From the NCBI GenBank assembly GCA_014804755.1, contig JAAUZE010000010.1, forward strand, positions 1 to 64,000: a stretch of DNA of 64,000 bases, in the 5' to 3' direction. The notes under the pieces were generated by a model that saw only the letters and a program-made list of their open reading frames with translations, did no database searches and was not told where the DNA came from. This document shows positions 40,269-49,541 of the stretch, in pieces (the stretch's first letter is position 1; each line of letters starts with the position of its first letter). Source of the DNA: Lachnospiraceae bacterium (GTDB taxonomy: Bacteria > Bacillota > Clostridia > Lachnospirales > Lachnospiraceae). The position numbers and the translations under genes are program-made.

Positions 40269-42543
40269 CCCTGAAAGACCATCGTCTGCTGCAATGCTTT
40301 GTCAGCGCTTCCCATTGCACATCCGTCTTCGACGCTGCCTCTCCAGCAAAAAACAATTCATAAAGCGCCGCGCCCTGCTCCTCCGTAAATCTACGGCGGC
40401 AGTGCGCATTGATCCACTCCGTCTGCTCTTTGATCGTGCGCAGTACGGCAAACTCCGGATTTTTTCGCGATAGATATGCGGCAAGCCGCCTGTATTCCAA
40501 GCCTGCACGCTCCCTTGCGGGCAGCCGCCTTTCTTTTACCCTGCGGATCATATTCTTTCCCGTAAAATAGCACAACAGCACAAACGCAGCAGCAGAAAGA
40601 ATAAATACAAGACTGCTGGCTGCCGTCTCGATATAAGCGCCGACATTACTTTCTCCGAAATCCGAACCTCCGCCGTCTTCGCTTCGATTTAAGAAATCAT
40701 CCCAAAATGAGCTTCTTTCCTCCTCATCATTTGACGCGGGCGTCGGATCGACCACGATCCAGCCCTCCCCTTCGATATAGATTTCTACCCATGCATGCGC
40801 GGAGGTATCCGCGATCTCAAGCTCCACAAGCGCCGTTTCGCCGATGGGAGAATAACCGCTGTAATAATCCGCGTAATCGGCACCTTCCACAAGCGTACCG
40901 TCCAGTATGATATCCTCATACGTAAACGCATATCCCTCCGCATACCTCGCAGGAATTCCCATATTGCGAAACAGCATCACCGCCGCCGACGCAAAATGCG
41001 CGCAGTAGCCCCGCTTGCTCTCCAACAGAAAATGCGTGATATAATCGGGGCTGCCGTAATAAAAGCCCGGCCGCAGCGTATACGAATAATGCTCGTCAAA
41101 ATATGTCGTCACCTGCGCCGCGATCTCTCTCGGCGTGCCCGAAAACCCGGCCTGTCCGCAAATGCGTTCCACCGCCCTGCGGCAGCTTTCCGGAACCATC
41201 AGATAATCCCCGTCCACTTCCTCCGTCACATCCTGCAATGCTACGACGGGAGGAAAATAAACATATTCCGCATCCATGATGCCGTCGCGCCGCGCATAAT
41301 CCGTATAATAAGGACGGTAGGCATAGGATGCGGATGCGCCGACATTTACAACCTCCATCACACCGCAGCTCTGTCCCGATGCACTGCCCGTCCCATCGCT
41401 TGGAACATCACGCTCTCCAACCGTCACGTCCGGAAGAGCATATCCGATCAATCTGTCCGTCGGTTCGTCGTGCGCGTAACGCGCTGCCCTGCCCGCTACA
41501 GTCTGCTCCATCCATGCATCCGCACCATCCGCGCTTGTCCATCGGTCCCCTGTGTAGTCTTTTCCCGTAAACGCTTTTAAGTAAACCGGGTCATAGCTGT
41601 ACGGCGTATAACGCACGATCAAATCCGTCTCATAATCGGGCATGACCGCAGAACCCTTACTCAGCATGCCGCCGCTTACACCGGCTCCGTTCTGACCGCG
41701 TTCAAACAGCGAAAACAGACCATACTGCATCACATTTGCCACTTTTTGCTCCATCGCCTTTTTTGCGGCATTGGCGCGGACAACCGACGCATATCCGGCG
41801 CGCGGCAGTATCAGCGTAATTGCCTGCACAAACACAACAACAAACAACGTGATGACCGGCAGCATATCATACGCCTGCTTCGCCGACTGCTCACGGATAT
41901 TCGTTCCCTGAATCGCCGCGACCGCGGCATATCCGATAAACAAAAGCATCATATACCCAACGTTGGGCGACTTTTCAAAGTAAAATGGGATCGCATAAAA
42001 CGGGAACGTCAATAGCAGCGTCATCCACAGACTCGCTTTGTGACGCAGACGGATTTGAAGCAGGATCGTTCCCACCATGCCGATCAGCAGGGCAAATCCC
42101 GTTACCGCCACGCTTTCATTATCCACGACAAGCGCATACTCCGTCCTGCTCGTAACGCCAAGATACCTTCCCGCATCCTCCAAAACATGGTTGACAACAG
42201 CATAATAACCGCTGTTGATCACCCAGAACCTTTGAAATGCAACATAGGCATAAAGAAGAAACACCAGAATATTGACAAGATTGATCGCCCAATTCCGCCG
42301 CGTCTCATACACTGCGCTCAAAAGAACCGACAGCCAGAAAATGCCGAGTATACATTGTTCCTTTTGATATGCGATCTCATATGCGGATAAAAAACCACCG
42401 ATCGAACCGTAGACAAGCGCAAAAACCAACGTCGCTTTTGCAAGCGCCGCTTTTATATCATAGCGCGGTCTCTCTTTTGTCTGGAGAAGCCGCACATCCG
42501 ATGTGTCCACTTGTTTTTTTTTCCTAATACCGACCATACGCAC
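40261..42543 (-). CDS. transglutaminase-like membrane protein (TgpA/DUF3488 type)
   Basis: A 760-residue protein. The first 280 residues hold about seven membrane helices, followed by an outside transglutaminase core with the catalytic Cys in KRGYCAHFASAAVMLF, the His in SAHAWVEIYI and the Asp in WIVVDPTP. Another helix and a cytoplasmic tail complete it. The fold is shared by TgpA-like proteins that always travel with DUF58 and MoxR genes; the substrate is unknown. The start (GTG at 42543 or ATG at 42537) overlaps the end of the DUF58 gene, so they are coupled. Confidence 0.85.
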   Translation of the reverse strand: MRMVGIRKKKQVDTSDVRLLQTKERPRYDIKAALAKATLVFALVYGSIGGFLSAYEIAYQKEQCILGIFWLSVLLSAVYETRRNWAINLVNILVFLLYAYVAFQRFWVINSGYYAVVNHVLEDAGRYLGVTSRTEYALVVDNESVAVTGFALLIGMVGTILLQIRLRHKASLWMTLLLTFPFYAIPFYFEKSPNVGYMMLLFIGYAAVAAIQGTNIREQSAKQAYDMLPVITLFVVVFVQAITLILPRAGYASVVRANAAKKAMEQKVANVMQYGLFSLFERGQNGAGVSGGMLSKGSAVMPDYETDLIVRYTPYSYDPVYLKAFTGKDYTGDRWTSADGADAWMEQTVAGRAARYAHDEPTDRLIGYALPDVTVGERDVPSDGTGSASGQSCGVMEVVNVGASASYAYRPYYTDYARRDGIMDAEYVYFPPVVALQDVTEEVDGDYLMVPESCRRAVERICGQAGFSGTPREIAAQVTTYFDEHYSYTLRPGFYYGSPDYITHFLLESKRGYCAHFASAAVMLFRNMGIPARYAEGYAFTYEDIILDGTLVEGADYADYYSGYSPIGETALVELEIADTSAHAWVEIYIEGEGWIVVDPTPASNDEEERSSFWDDFLNRSEDGGGSDFGESNVGAYIETAASSLVFILSAAAFVLLCYFTGKNMIRRVKERRLPARERAGLEYRRLAAYLSRKNPEFAVLRTIKEQTEWINAHCRRRFTEEQGAALYELFFAGEAASKTDVQWEALTKHCSRRWSFRVR

Positions 42544-43555
42544 CCAGATATGCTCCTGTCTGAATCAAAATATAACTTTCGCCGGGATGAGCAATCGCCA
42601 TCTGCTGTTTGACCGTCTCCGGCTGCCTAAAGCCGCCGAAGCTTAGGATTTCTGCAGTCACGCCCTCAAGTTCTCCCTGCTCCAAGCAATAATTTGTCCT
42701 CAGCTCCCCGTCCGTACCCTGCCAAAAAAGCTGCACCGGGTATCCTTTTTCCAATAAAAGCCCGCACACACCGCAGAGCGCATCCATCAATTGATCGTTC
42801 TCAAGTTTATCGCTACCTAATGGCAGCAGGACATTTATTTTTTCCCTGCCTGCAGCAAGCCGCTCCCGTACCATCAAATGTTCCCGTTTTGCCGTCAGCT
42901 TCCAATGAATGCTCTTCAACTCATCGCCTGCAATGTACTCCCGTACCTCATAGTCGGGGTTGTAATCTGTACCCCGTTTTTTAACCTCATCCTCCTCGGG
43001 AAATCCCTCTACAACGGAGGAAAGCGCATCCTCATCCCCCGTGCGTCGCATCGGATAGGCAAGTGTCCATGCGCCGCTTGTCCCGCAGCCGGAATATTCC
43101 ACGATATGAAACGCATCATGGACGACAAACTGCTCGATCTCTACTTCGATCCGCCCCGCATAGCCGCTCTCCAGCTGCTGCTTTATGCATGCGCCCCTAC
43201 GCGGCGCGGCCCACAGCCGCTCCTGTTTTTTCTGATAGCCCTGCGTAAACGCATTGCCCCATCGGTAAGTGAGCCTCACGCCAAAGCCTGCAAAACGACT
43301 TCTGTTTGTTACTTGGATCACAAAGGAAAACGCCCTGCCGCGCCCGACCCGGTTTGTCGGCAGGATTGCCTCCGCGCTTATTCCGTCCTTATTTTTCCAA
43401 AAAAGGAGCACGGACGCCGTCACACTTCCGATGATCAACGCCATTGCGACAAACAGGAAATAGCTGCGAAAAAACCACCACAGCTCTGCTGTCGCAACCA
43501 GCAGCAGGCAGAAGCGGAGCGTACCCCTGATACTCAGTTTCAGCTTTCCTTTCAT
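42524..43555 (-). CDS. DUF58 domain protein
   Basis: A 343-residue protein with two N-terminal membrane helices and a C-terminal DUF58 (von Willebrand-like) part. The signature YEVREYIAGDELKSIHWKLTAK is clear. DUF58 proteins work with MoxR ATPases and transglutaminase-like proteins in membrane or cell-surface assembly; the exact role is unknown. Its ATG shares a base with the stop of the moxR-like gene (TGATG), giving translational coupling. Confidence 0.88.
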   Translation of the reverse strand: MKGKLKLSIRGTLRFCLLLVATAELWWFFRSYFLFVAMALIIGSVTASVLLFWKNKDGISAEAILPTNRVGRGRAFSFVIQVTNRSRFAGFGVRLTYRWGNAFTQGYQKKQERLWAAPRRGACIKQQLESGYAGRIEVEIEQFVVHDAFHIVEYSGCGTSGAWTLAYPMRRTGDEDALSSVVEGFPEEDEVKKRGTDYNPDYEVREYIAGDELKSIHWKLTAKREHLMVRERLAAGREKINVLLPLGSDKLENDQLMDALCGVCGLLLEKGYPVQLFWQGTDGELRTNYCLEQGELEGVTAEILSFGGFRQPETVKQQMAIAHPGESYILIQTGAYLGAYGRY

Positions 43556-44475
43556 CAAACGGCATGTATCCTTTCCGTAATCTCAAAAATTACCTGCGCC
43601 GCATCCATGCCCTCTGCCTTCGCCTTGGCATTTAGGTGAATACGGTGTCCCCACACATCCCCGATGACGGTAAGCACATCCTCGGGAATCACATACTCCG
43701 CGCCGCGCATGAGTGCCGTCGCCTTCGCCATCTTTAACAGCGCGATACTGCCGCGCGGGCTGATCCCCAGTGCAATGCGCGCATCCCGCCTTGTCGCTTC
43801 TGTCAGATTAATAATATATTCGTAGATACTGTCTTCCACATGAAGCCGGTCCGCCTGCGTCCGAAGCTCCATCAGGCGTTTCACGGAAAGCACGCTCTGC
43901 ACCTTATCAAGGTTTCTGCCGACGCTGCCTTTTAAGACCTCCATCGCCGCCTCATGCGAGGGGTATCCCATGTTTAAGCAGATCAAAAACCGGTCAAGCT
44001 GCGATTCCGGCAGACGCTGCGTGCCGGATGCGCCGAACGGATTTTCCGTCGCAATGACCGTAAACGGGGTCGGCAGGGCGTGCGAGATCCCATCCACCGT
44101 CACGCGAGATTCCTCCATTACCTCTAAAAGCGCCGACTGCGTTTTGGAGGAAGTACGGTTTAACTCATCCGCCAAAAACAGATTGCAGAAGACCGCGCCC
44201 TCCTTATATTCAAAACTGCCCGTCCCACTGTTATACATCGTAAACCCGACAATATCACTCGGCAGTACATCGGGCGTAAACTGCATCCGCCGATAATCTA
44301 AGTCCATCGCCCTGCCGAGCGCCATTGCCAGCGTCGTCTTGCCGACGCCCGGGATATCCTCCAACAGGACATGTCCCCCTGCAAGGATCGCACCCAATAC
44401 CTTGCGGATCACGGGATCCTTTCCTTTCACAATCTTATTTACTTCTATCACAACCTGCTCTAATTCCGTGTTCAT
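43555..44475 (-). CDS. MoxR-family AAA+ ATPase
   Basis: A 306-residue AAA+ ATPase: Walker A EDIPGVGKTT, Walker B LFLADELNRT, sensor 1 in TVIATENPF and a C-terminal lid. MoxR proteins act as chaperones that activate DUF58/VWA partners, here the two genes downstream. The ATG at 44475 follows AGGGG and overlaps the stop of the MATE gene (ATGA). The longer in-frame reading from 44628 is non-homologous and would overlap the MATE gene by 157 nt. Confidence 0.9.
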   Translation of the reverse strand: MNTELEQVVIEVNKIVKGKDPVIRKVLGAILAGGHVLLEDIPGVGKTTLAMALGRAMDLDYRRMQFTPDVLPSDIVGFTMYNSGTGSFEYKEGAVFCNLFLADELNRTSSKTQSALLEVMEESRVTVDGISHALPTPFTVIATENPFGASGTQRLPESQLDRFLICLNMGYPSHEAAMEVLKGSVGRNLDKVQSVLSVKRLMELRTQADRLHVEDSIYEYIINLTEATRRDARIALGISPRGSIALLKMAKATALMRGAEYVIPEDVLTVIGDVWGHRIHLNAKAKAEGMDAAQVIFEITERIHAV

Positions 44476-45893
44476 GATGTTTCCCCTTTTTTGATGGTTT
44501 CGCCGATACGGTAAACATGGTACTTCTGAGTATACCCGTGTCTTTTTTGTTTCAGTATAGCATAATTTTTCTTTTTCACATAGATCATACAACCAATACA
44601 AAGCAGAATCTGAAGAATTGTGGAACATGGCGTTGCCAATCCGATGCGAAACAGGGATACCGGTTTGATTCTGCTCATGATAAACGAGACCGGAACTCTT
44701 ACCAGGAATGCGCCGATAATACCCTGCGCCATCACAAAGGTCGTAAGCTCCATACCGTTAAAAAATCCGATAAAGCAGAAAAGGAAACAGGTAAGCAGAC
44801 AATCTATAGCATATGCTTTCAAGTACTGTGCTGATGCCGCTATTACGTCTATATCCTTTGCGAAGATCCGGGACAACAGATCGCCGTGGAAAAATGAAAT
44901 ATAGAACATGGTTATTGCAAAGATCAGGGACACACCTATGGCATATTTCAATGCTTTTACCGCTCTCTCCGGTTTCCCCGCTCCGCGATTCTGTGCAACG
45001 AACGCAGACATGGACTGCATAAACGCCGCGGGTACTAACATGATAAACGCACACACCTTTTCGGCAACACCAACGCCCGCGGATTCTGTCAGCCCCAATG
45101 CGTTGACAATGGCAAGGATCACAAGGAAGGATATCCCTACTAACAAGTCCTGCAATGCGATCGGCGTTCCCAAACGAAAGATTTTCTTGATAATACCGTC
45201 ATTCCACCGAATCATGCTTTTCTCTATCGAAAACGGCATTTCCTTCCGCCTGATCAGGAAAAAAGAAATGACAACACTGACCATCTGTGCAAAGACAGTC
45301 GCTATCGCCGCCCCCATCGTTCCAAGGTGGAATACCGCTACCATCAACAGATCGCCCGCTATGTTGCAGACACAGGCAATGACAACGGTAAGCAGCGGTG
45401 TTTTGGAATCGCCCAGGCCGCGAAAGATACTGCCGATCAGATTATAAGCAATGATAATGATCGAACCGGCTCCACAGATACGTATGTAGACCGTTGTCAG
45501 CGAAAGCGCTTCTTTCGGGGCATGCATGATATGTGCCAGCAATTCCGCTCCGATCGGGATCAAAACAGTGAACACGATGCCGATCGCAAAGAAAAGCACA
45601 AGTCCGCTGCCGACAATCTGACCCGCTTCCTTCGGCTTTTTCTCACCGATTTTTTCTCCAAGGAAAATGGTCATACCCATTGCAAAGCTGCTGATCAGGT
45701 TTGTCAGCGTCATCATAATCTGCGACCCGGTAGAAACGGCGGACACATCCGCTGCCTTTGCAAATTTCCCTACTACCAGCAAGTCCACCGCACCGTACAT
45801 CGCCTGCAGAAAAAGCGCAAACAAAACCGGCATTGCAAACCGCAGCAGAGGTGTTACTATTTTTCCTTGTGTAAAATTCAAATCGTTTTTCAT
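44472..45893 (-). CDS. MATE-family efflux transporter
   Basis: A 473-residue, 12-helix multidrug and toxin extrusion transporter, probably driven by Na+ or H+. The two MatE halves start around MPVLFALFLQAMYGAVDLLVV and GTPIALQDLLVGISF. ISSFAMGMTIFLGEKIG and VAQNRGAGKPERA are typical. GGAGG stands 5 nt before the ATG. The C-terminal 30 residues are polar. The stop overlaps the start of the moxR-like gene, so an efflux pump leads this operon, an uncommon arrangement. Confidence 0.88.
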   Translation of the reverse strand: MKNDLNFTQGKIVTPLLRFAMPVLFALFLQAMYGAVDLLVVGKFAKAADVSAVSTGSQIMMTLTNLISSFAMGMTIFLGEKIGEKKPKEAGQIVGSGLVLFFAIGIVFTVLIPIGAELLAHIMHAPKEALSLTTVYIRICGAGSIIIIAYNLIGSIFRGLGDSKTPLLTVVIACVCNIAGDLLMVAVFHLGTMGAAIATVFAQMVSVVISFFLIRRKEMPFSIEKSMIRWNDGIIKKIFRLGTPIALQDLLVGISFLVILAIVNALGLTESAGVGVAEKVCAFIMLVPAAFMQSMSAFVAQNRGAGKPERAVKALKYAIGVSLIFAITMFYISFFHGDLLSRIFAKDIDVIAASAQYLKAYAIDCLLTCFLFCFIGFFNGMELTTFVMAQGIIGAFLVRVPVSFIMSRIKPVSLFRIGLATPCSTILQILLCIGCMIYVKKKNYAILKQKRHGYTQKYHVYRIGETIKKGETS

Positions 45894-45907
45894 CGTTTCC
45901 TCCGCAT

Positions 45908-45962
45908 AAAAACGAGCCGGATAGAAATAACAGGTGTTTCAACCTGACATCTTATCCAGCTC
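45908..45962 (-). terminator. terminator at the end of the BRO gene
   Basis: Minus-strand arms GAGCTGGATA (45953-45962) and TATCCGGCTC (45914-45923) with a nested CAGGT / ACCTG stem, then CGTTTTTATG. It overlaps the last BRO codons and ends just before the MATE ribosome binding site. Confidence 0.7.
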
Positions 45963-46820
45963 GCTAACTTTTTTGGGCTGTTCAACCTCTTTCACAACCC
46001 CATCAATGAGTTTTGCAAAATCTACGGCATTTTTGGAAGTGATAACAGACTTTCCCGTTTCTGCTTCCAGAGCCTGCCTTGCAATTCCCGCCACCCGTCC
46101 GCCACGGCGGGCAACCTTTTGATTTTCTTCAAAGGTTGTCGGCTTTTCCTCTTTGGATATGTCGGTGGTGGAAGTTTCCGCAAGCATATTTAAGATAAGC
46201 TCTGTCGTACTCATGTTATCACGTAGGTTCTGTTTTCTCAAGCCTTTCAGCTTTTTATACTGCTGCGTGTTCATACCAGACCAAGCCCGTGTAATCTCAT
46301 TGGTTAAGATTGCATATTCTTTGCCTTGCGTTATACCTCTGTCCTGCCATTCATCCGTCAGTTCCTTACGGACTTGGATAGCCTGTAAACGCTGATTTAT
46401 CCACTCTCGTGTGTAGCCTTTTTGCAGGTATGTAGTAAGGGCACGGTCAATCGTAAGCTCTGGGTCAATGGTTTCCTCGATTCGCTCCGCACCGACACTG
46501 GATAACCACGCCTTAAATGGCTCTGCTTTCGGTGAGGGGATTGACTGAACGAGCCTTAATAGTCCCTCTATGGTAGCCGCCTGTATTTTTCGTTTTTTTC
46601 CGTCTGCCGCAATCATTTGAACTGGGGTACAAATTGTACCCCACTTACTGTTAAGCTCTGGGTCACGGCTTCTCATTTTTTTGATATACTGTTTGGGGTC
46701 AACGCTGTCCGTCAGTACGGCCACTACATCCGTAACCGAAAAATACCATTCTTCCTGTTCCTCGTCCCAAGCGGTACGGATTTTTCTATCTTCAAAAACT
46801 CTCATTTTATCGTTTTCCAT
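45939..46820 (-). CDS. BRO-family N-terminal domain protein with DinD-like C-terminus
   Basis: A 293-residue protein. Residues 1-110 form a BRO-N domain (AWDEEQEEWYFSVTDVVAVL, then KAEPFKAWLSSVGAERIEE). The rest resembles DinD and phage antirepressor-type C-termini (EITRAWSGMNTQQYKKLKGL, then RDNMSTTELIL). Such genes belong to phages, integrative elements and SOS-linked loci. It stands alone, near tRNA-Arg, and may be a relic of a mobile element. The ATG at 46820 has a poor site; an ATG at 46805 is an alternative. Confidence 0.8.
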   Translation of the reverse strand: MENDKMRVFEDRKIRTAWDEEQEEWYFSVTDVVAVLTDSVDPKQYIKKMRSRDPELNSKWGTICTPVQMIAADGKKRKIQAATIEGLLRLVQSIPSPKAEPFKAWLSSVGAERIEETIDPELTIDRALTTYLQKGYTREWINQRLQAIQVRKELTDEWQDRGITQGKEYAILTNEITRAWSGMNTQQYKKLKGLRKQNLRDNMSTTELILNMLAETSTTDISKEEKPTTFEENQKVARRGGRVAGIARQALEAETGKSVITSKNAVDFAKLIDGVVKEVEQPKKVSELDKMSG

Positions 46821-46901
46821 ATATAGATATTTGTCCCTTTCTGGCAACGGTTTACCTGACAGCAGGATTATGATCTGCCTGCTCGGAATTTTAGTAGTAT
46901 T

Positions 46902-46929
46902 AGTATAACACATTTTTTCAAACCATCAA
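46902..46929 (-). promoter_or_regulatory. probable promoter of the BRO gene
   Basis: Minus-strand -35 TTGATG (46924-46929), 16-bp spacer, -10 TATACT (46902-46907). It predicts a 5' untranslated stretch of about 75 nt. Confidence 0.45.
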
Positions 46930-47082
46930 TGCATTAAATTTTTATATCACTTTATGCATGGCATTTCTGTCGCATGCAAAAGAAGGCACTAGGCTCCTCT
47001 ATTGTACACGATTCTCCCCAGCTCTGCTGGAGGTTTGAGAATGTTTCAATCAAACTGTCTTATTCATCTCTCGTTAACTTTA
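46930..47082. other. gene-free gap between the BRO gene and tRNA-Arg
   Basis: No gene or convincing RNA is seen. A GCATGGCATTTCTGTCGCATGC dyad (two 5-6 bp arms around 46967-46978) and an imperfect CAGCTCTGCTGG hairpin (47020-47031) are present. I looked for a copy of the tRNA-Arg 3' end as an attachment site and found none here. Confidence 0.5.
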
Positions 47083-47116
47083 AGAAAAAGCCATAACTAT
47101 TTATGGTTATGGCTTA
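47083..47116 (-). terminator. terminator of tRNA-Arg
   Basis: Minus-strand stem AAGCCATAAC / GTTATGGCTT with TTTTTCTT behind it, 7 bp after the tRNA 3' end. Confidence 0.85.
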
Positions 47117-47122
47117 CTAAAA

Positions 47123-47195
47123 CGTTGGTGAGGTGACTCGAACACCCGATCTTCCGCTTAGGAGGCGGCTGCACTATCCACTGTGCTACACCAAC
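47123..47195 (-). tRNA. tRNA-Arg(CCU)
   Basis: A 73-nt tRNA on the minus strand. The acceptor GTTGGTG (47189-47195) pairs with CACCAAC (47124-47130), discriminator G at 47123, D-arm GCAC/GTGC, and anticodon loop CTCCTAA with anticodon CCT for AGG codons. CCA is not encoded. tRNA-Arg(CCU) genes are common targets of integrating elements (general knowledge). Confidence 0.94.
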
Positions 47196-47218
47196 TGATA
47201 TGAAAAATCTGCAAATCT

Positions 47219-47247
47219 AGTATAACGGACGCCGCTTAAAACGTCAA
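47219..47247 (-). promoter_or_regulatory. promoter of tRNA-Arg
   Basis: Minus-strand -35 TTGACG (47242-47247), 17-bp spacer, -10 TATACT (47219-47224), 24 bp before the tRNA. Confidence 0.8.
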
Positions 47248-47285
47248 GCAAACTCTGGAAGAATCCTTTGCAAATCCATATTTCC

Positions 47286-48170
47286 TTAATTCGGAAAATG
47301 CAGATACCCCTGTAACCAAAGCACACCCTTAAAACGCCTGCCGACGGCAGGCTCCCCGAGCAGATCGATACTGTTAATGCAGACATCAAAGATCAGCTCG
47401 TTGCAATTGACTGTCAGAATATAGACCTGCTCCGAGGTGATCACATTCGTCACAGTCCGACACTCCATAATCTCCCCCAAAAGAGAATACTGATCGCATT
47501 CCACACCGTACGGCATAAAATAGGTATCCACCAGGGAATAAATATCCTGCGTGTGGATTTTCCGGGAAATTGCCGTATAGGTGTCCATATCCTCTAATGT
47601 CAGGCTTTCGATCGCTTCCTCGTCCCCGCGTCTTGCCGCAGCCAAAAGAGAGTAGCGATCCGCAGTCGCTTTTTTTACACTCGCCTTCTGCTTCTCGCTT
47701 TTCACGATCGGCATCATGATCGTACCGGAAATGCACAATGCGGAAAGTGTCAGCGTTGTCCCGCGCACGGGAAGCAGGTTTAAATTCTTTGCACGGATGT
47801 AGGGTACAATGTTCTGCATATAAAAAATCAATGTCACACCGACTTTCATATCATCGCAGACTCCCGCATACGATTCCTGCGCTGCATGGCGCTCTACGGA
47901 AACATCCTCCTGCGTTGTGACACCCTCCCCGCGCACATAGGGAAAATAATAATCATATGTGAAATTGTTTGTCTCGTCAAATTCCCCGCGAACCGTAATA
48001 CCGATGCGCTCACCGCATGCCATGCTGAATTCGGCAAACATGGAGTCATCCTCGGTTCCTGAGGTATAACTTTTTTCCGTTGCTCTTTGAATGGAATAGG
48101 TAATCAGCTCACGAAGCTGTTTTTTTGTCGTGATCTGTGAAAACCCAATCGCCCTTAAATATCTATGCAA
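47286..48170 (-). CDS. DUF3881 family protein
   Basis: A 294-residue protein matching DUF3881, a family known mainly from Lachnospiraceae and without assigned function. The opening LHRYLRAIGFSQIT and the IPYIRAKNLNLLPVRGTTLTLSALCISGTIMMP segment spread are characteristic (positions about 1-14 and 145-180). I choose the TTG at 48170 as start: GAGAGG stands before it, inside the gap after serS (13 nt). The upstream extension to 48269 lies inside serS and has no site. Confidence 0.75.
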   Translation of the reverse strand: MHRYLRAIGFSQITTKKQLRELITYSIQRATEKSYTSGTEDDSMFAEFSMACGERIGITVRGEFDETNNFTYDYYFPYVRGEGVTTQEDVSVERHAAQESYAGVCDDMKVGVTLIFYMQNIVPYIRAKNLNLLPVRGTTLTLSALCISGTIMMPIVKSEKQKASVKKATADRYSLLAAARRGDEEAIESLTLEDMDTYTAISRKIHTQDIYSLVDTYFMPYGVECDQYSLLGEIMECRTVTNVITSEQVYILTVNCNELIFDVCINSIDLLGEPAVGRRFKGVLWLQGYLHFPN

Positions 48171-48183
48171 AACACACCTCTCT

Positions 48184-49464
48184 CTAGCGGATCTCCGTCT
48201 TGCCGCCCATATAGGGGCGAAGTACTTCCGGAATCCGAATGGAACCATCCGCCTGCAGATTATTTTCAAGAAATGCGATCAGCATTCTTGGCGGCGCCGC
48301 TACCGTATTATTCAGCGTATGTGCATAATACTTTTTGCCGTCCTCTCCGTTTACTCTGATCTTCAATCTTCTCGCCTGTGCATCGCCTAAATTAGAACAG
48401 CTTCCCACTTCGAAATATTTCTTTTGTCTCGGCGACCACGCCTCCACATCAAAAGACTTCACTTTTAAGTCCGCCAGATCGCCGGAGCAGCATTCCAACG
48501 TCCGCACGGGAATATCCATAGAACGGAAGAGATCGACTGTATTCTGCCACAGCTTATCAAACCACATCGGCGATTCCTCCGGCTTGCAGACAACGATCAT
48601 CTCCTGCTTTTCAAACTGATGGATACGGTAAATGCCGCGCTCCTCAATACCATGCGCTCCTTTTTCCTTCCGGAAGCAAGGGGAATAGCTTGTCAATGTT
48701 TTCGGCAGCTCCTGTTCCGGAAGAATGGTATCAATAAATTTACCGATCATGGAATGCTCGCTTGTGCCGATCAGGTAAAGATCCTCTCCCTCAATCTTAT
48801 ACATCATCGCATCCATTTCCGCAAAACTCATGACGCCGGTCACAACGCTGCTGCGGATCATAAACGGCGGCACACAGTACGTAAAGCCGCGGTCGATCAT
48901 AAAATCACGCGCATAGGAAATAACCGCGGAATGCAGTCTCGCAATATCTCCCATTAAATAATAAAAACCATTGCCCGCAACTTTTCTTGCGCTGTCAAGA
49001 TCGATGCCATTAAAGCGCTCCATGATCTCTGTATGATAAGGGATCTCAAAGTCAGGGACTGCCGGCTCGCCGTATTTTTTCACTTCGACATTCTCGGTAT
49101 CATTTTTTCCGATCGGCACGGACGGGTCGATAATATTCGGAATCGTCATCATGATCTTTGTTATTTTTTCGCCAAGCTCTGTTTCCTTCGCGGAAAGCGC
49201 CTCAAGCTGTTTTGCCTGATCGGCAACCTGCTGCTTGACGGCCTCGGCCTCTTCTTTTTTGCCCTGTCCCATCAATGCGCCGATCTGCTTCGAAAGCTTA
49301 TTGCGGTTCGCCCGAAGCGTATCCGCTTCCTGCTGTGTTTTTCTGGCCTCGCTGTCAAGCGCAATGACCTCATCCACGAGCGGGAGCTTATCATCCTGAA
49401 ATTTCTTTCGGATATTCTCTTTTACTGCTTCCGGATTCTCTCTCAAAAATTTAATGTCGATCAT
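48184..49464 (-). CDS. serS: seryl-tRNA synthetase
   Basis: A 426-residue class II synthetase that charges tRNA-Ser. The N-terminal long coiled-coil arm (about 30-100) binds the tRNA's long variable arm. Motif 2 is the FRKEKGAHGIEERGIYRIHQF segment and motif 3 is in the NNTVAAPPRMLIAFLEN region. There is no T-box leader in the 77 nt upstream, unlike many Firmicute serS genes. DUF3881 follows at 13 nt. GGGAGGAGACAG stands before the ATG. Confidence 0.95.
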   Translation of the reverse strand: MIDIKFLRENPEAVKENIRKKFQDDKLPLVDEVIALDSEARKTQQEADTLRANRNKLSKQIGALMGQGKKEEAEAVKQQVADQAKQLEALSAKETELGEKITKIMMTIPNIIDPSVPIGKNDTENVEVKKYGEPAVPDFEIPYHTEIMERFNGIDLDSARKVAGNGFYYLMGDIARLHSAVISYARDFMIDRGFTYCVPPFMIRSSVVTGVMSFAEMDAMMYKIEGEDLYLIGTSEHSMIGKFIDTILPEQELPKTLTSYSPCFRKEKGAHGIEERGIYRIHQFEKQEMIVVCKPEESPMWFDKLWQNTVDLFRSMDIPVRTLECCSGDLADLKVKSFDVEAWSPRQKKYFEVGSCSNLGDAQARRLKIRVNGEDGKKYYAHTLNNTVAAPPRMLIAFLENNLQADGSIRIPEVLRPYMGGKTEIR

Positions 49465-49541
49465 TTGTCTGTCTCCTCCCGAAATTCATTTGATGGATTT
49501 TTTATCAAATAACTTTAATTAAAAATAAACAATTCTCTTTA

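Noticed and set aside
40795-41580. A 261-codon plus-strand frame within the transglutaminase-like gene
   Set aside because: Basic, low-complexity translation opposite a gene with clear catalytic motifs; no ribosome binding site.
46821-47195. Possible attachment-site duplication of the tRNA-Arg 3' end
   Set aside because: I found no copy of the last 15-20 tRNA bases on either side of the BRO gene, so integration at this tRNA is not shown.
49465-49541. T-box riboswitch before serS
   Set aside because: Only 77 nt separate serS from the next gene and no AGGGTGG-type sequence or terminator is present.
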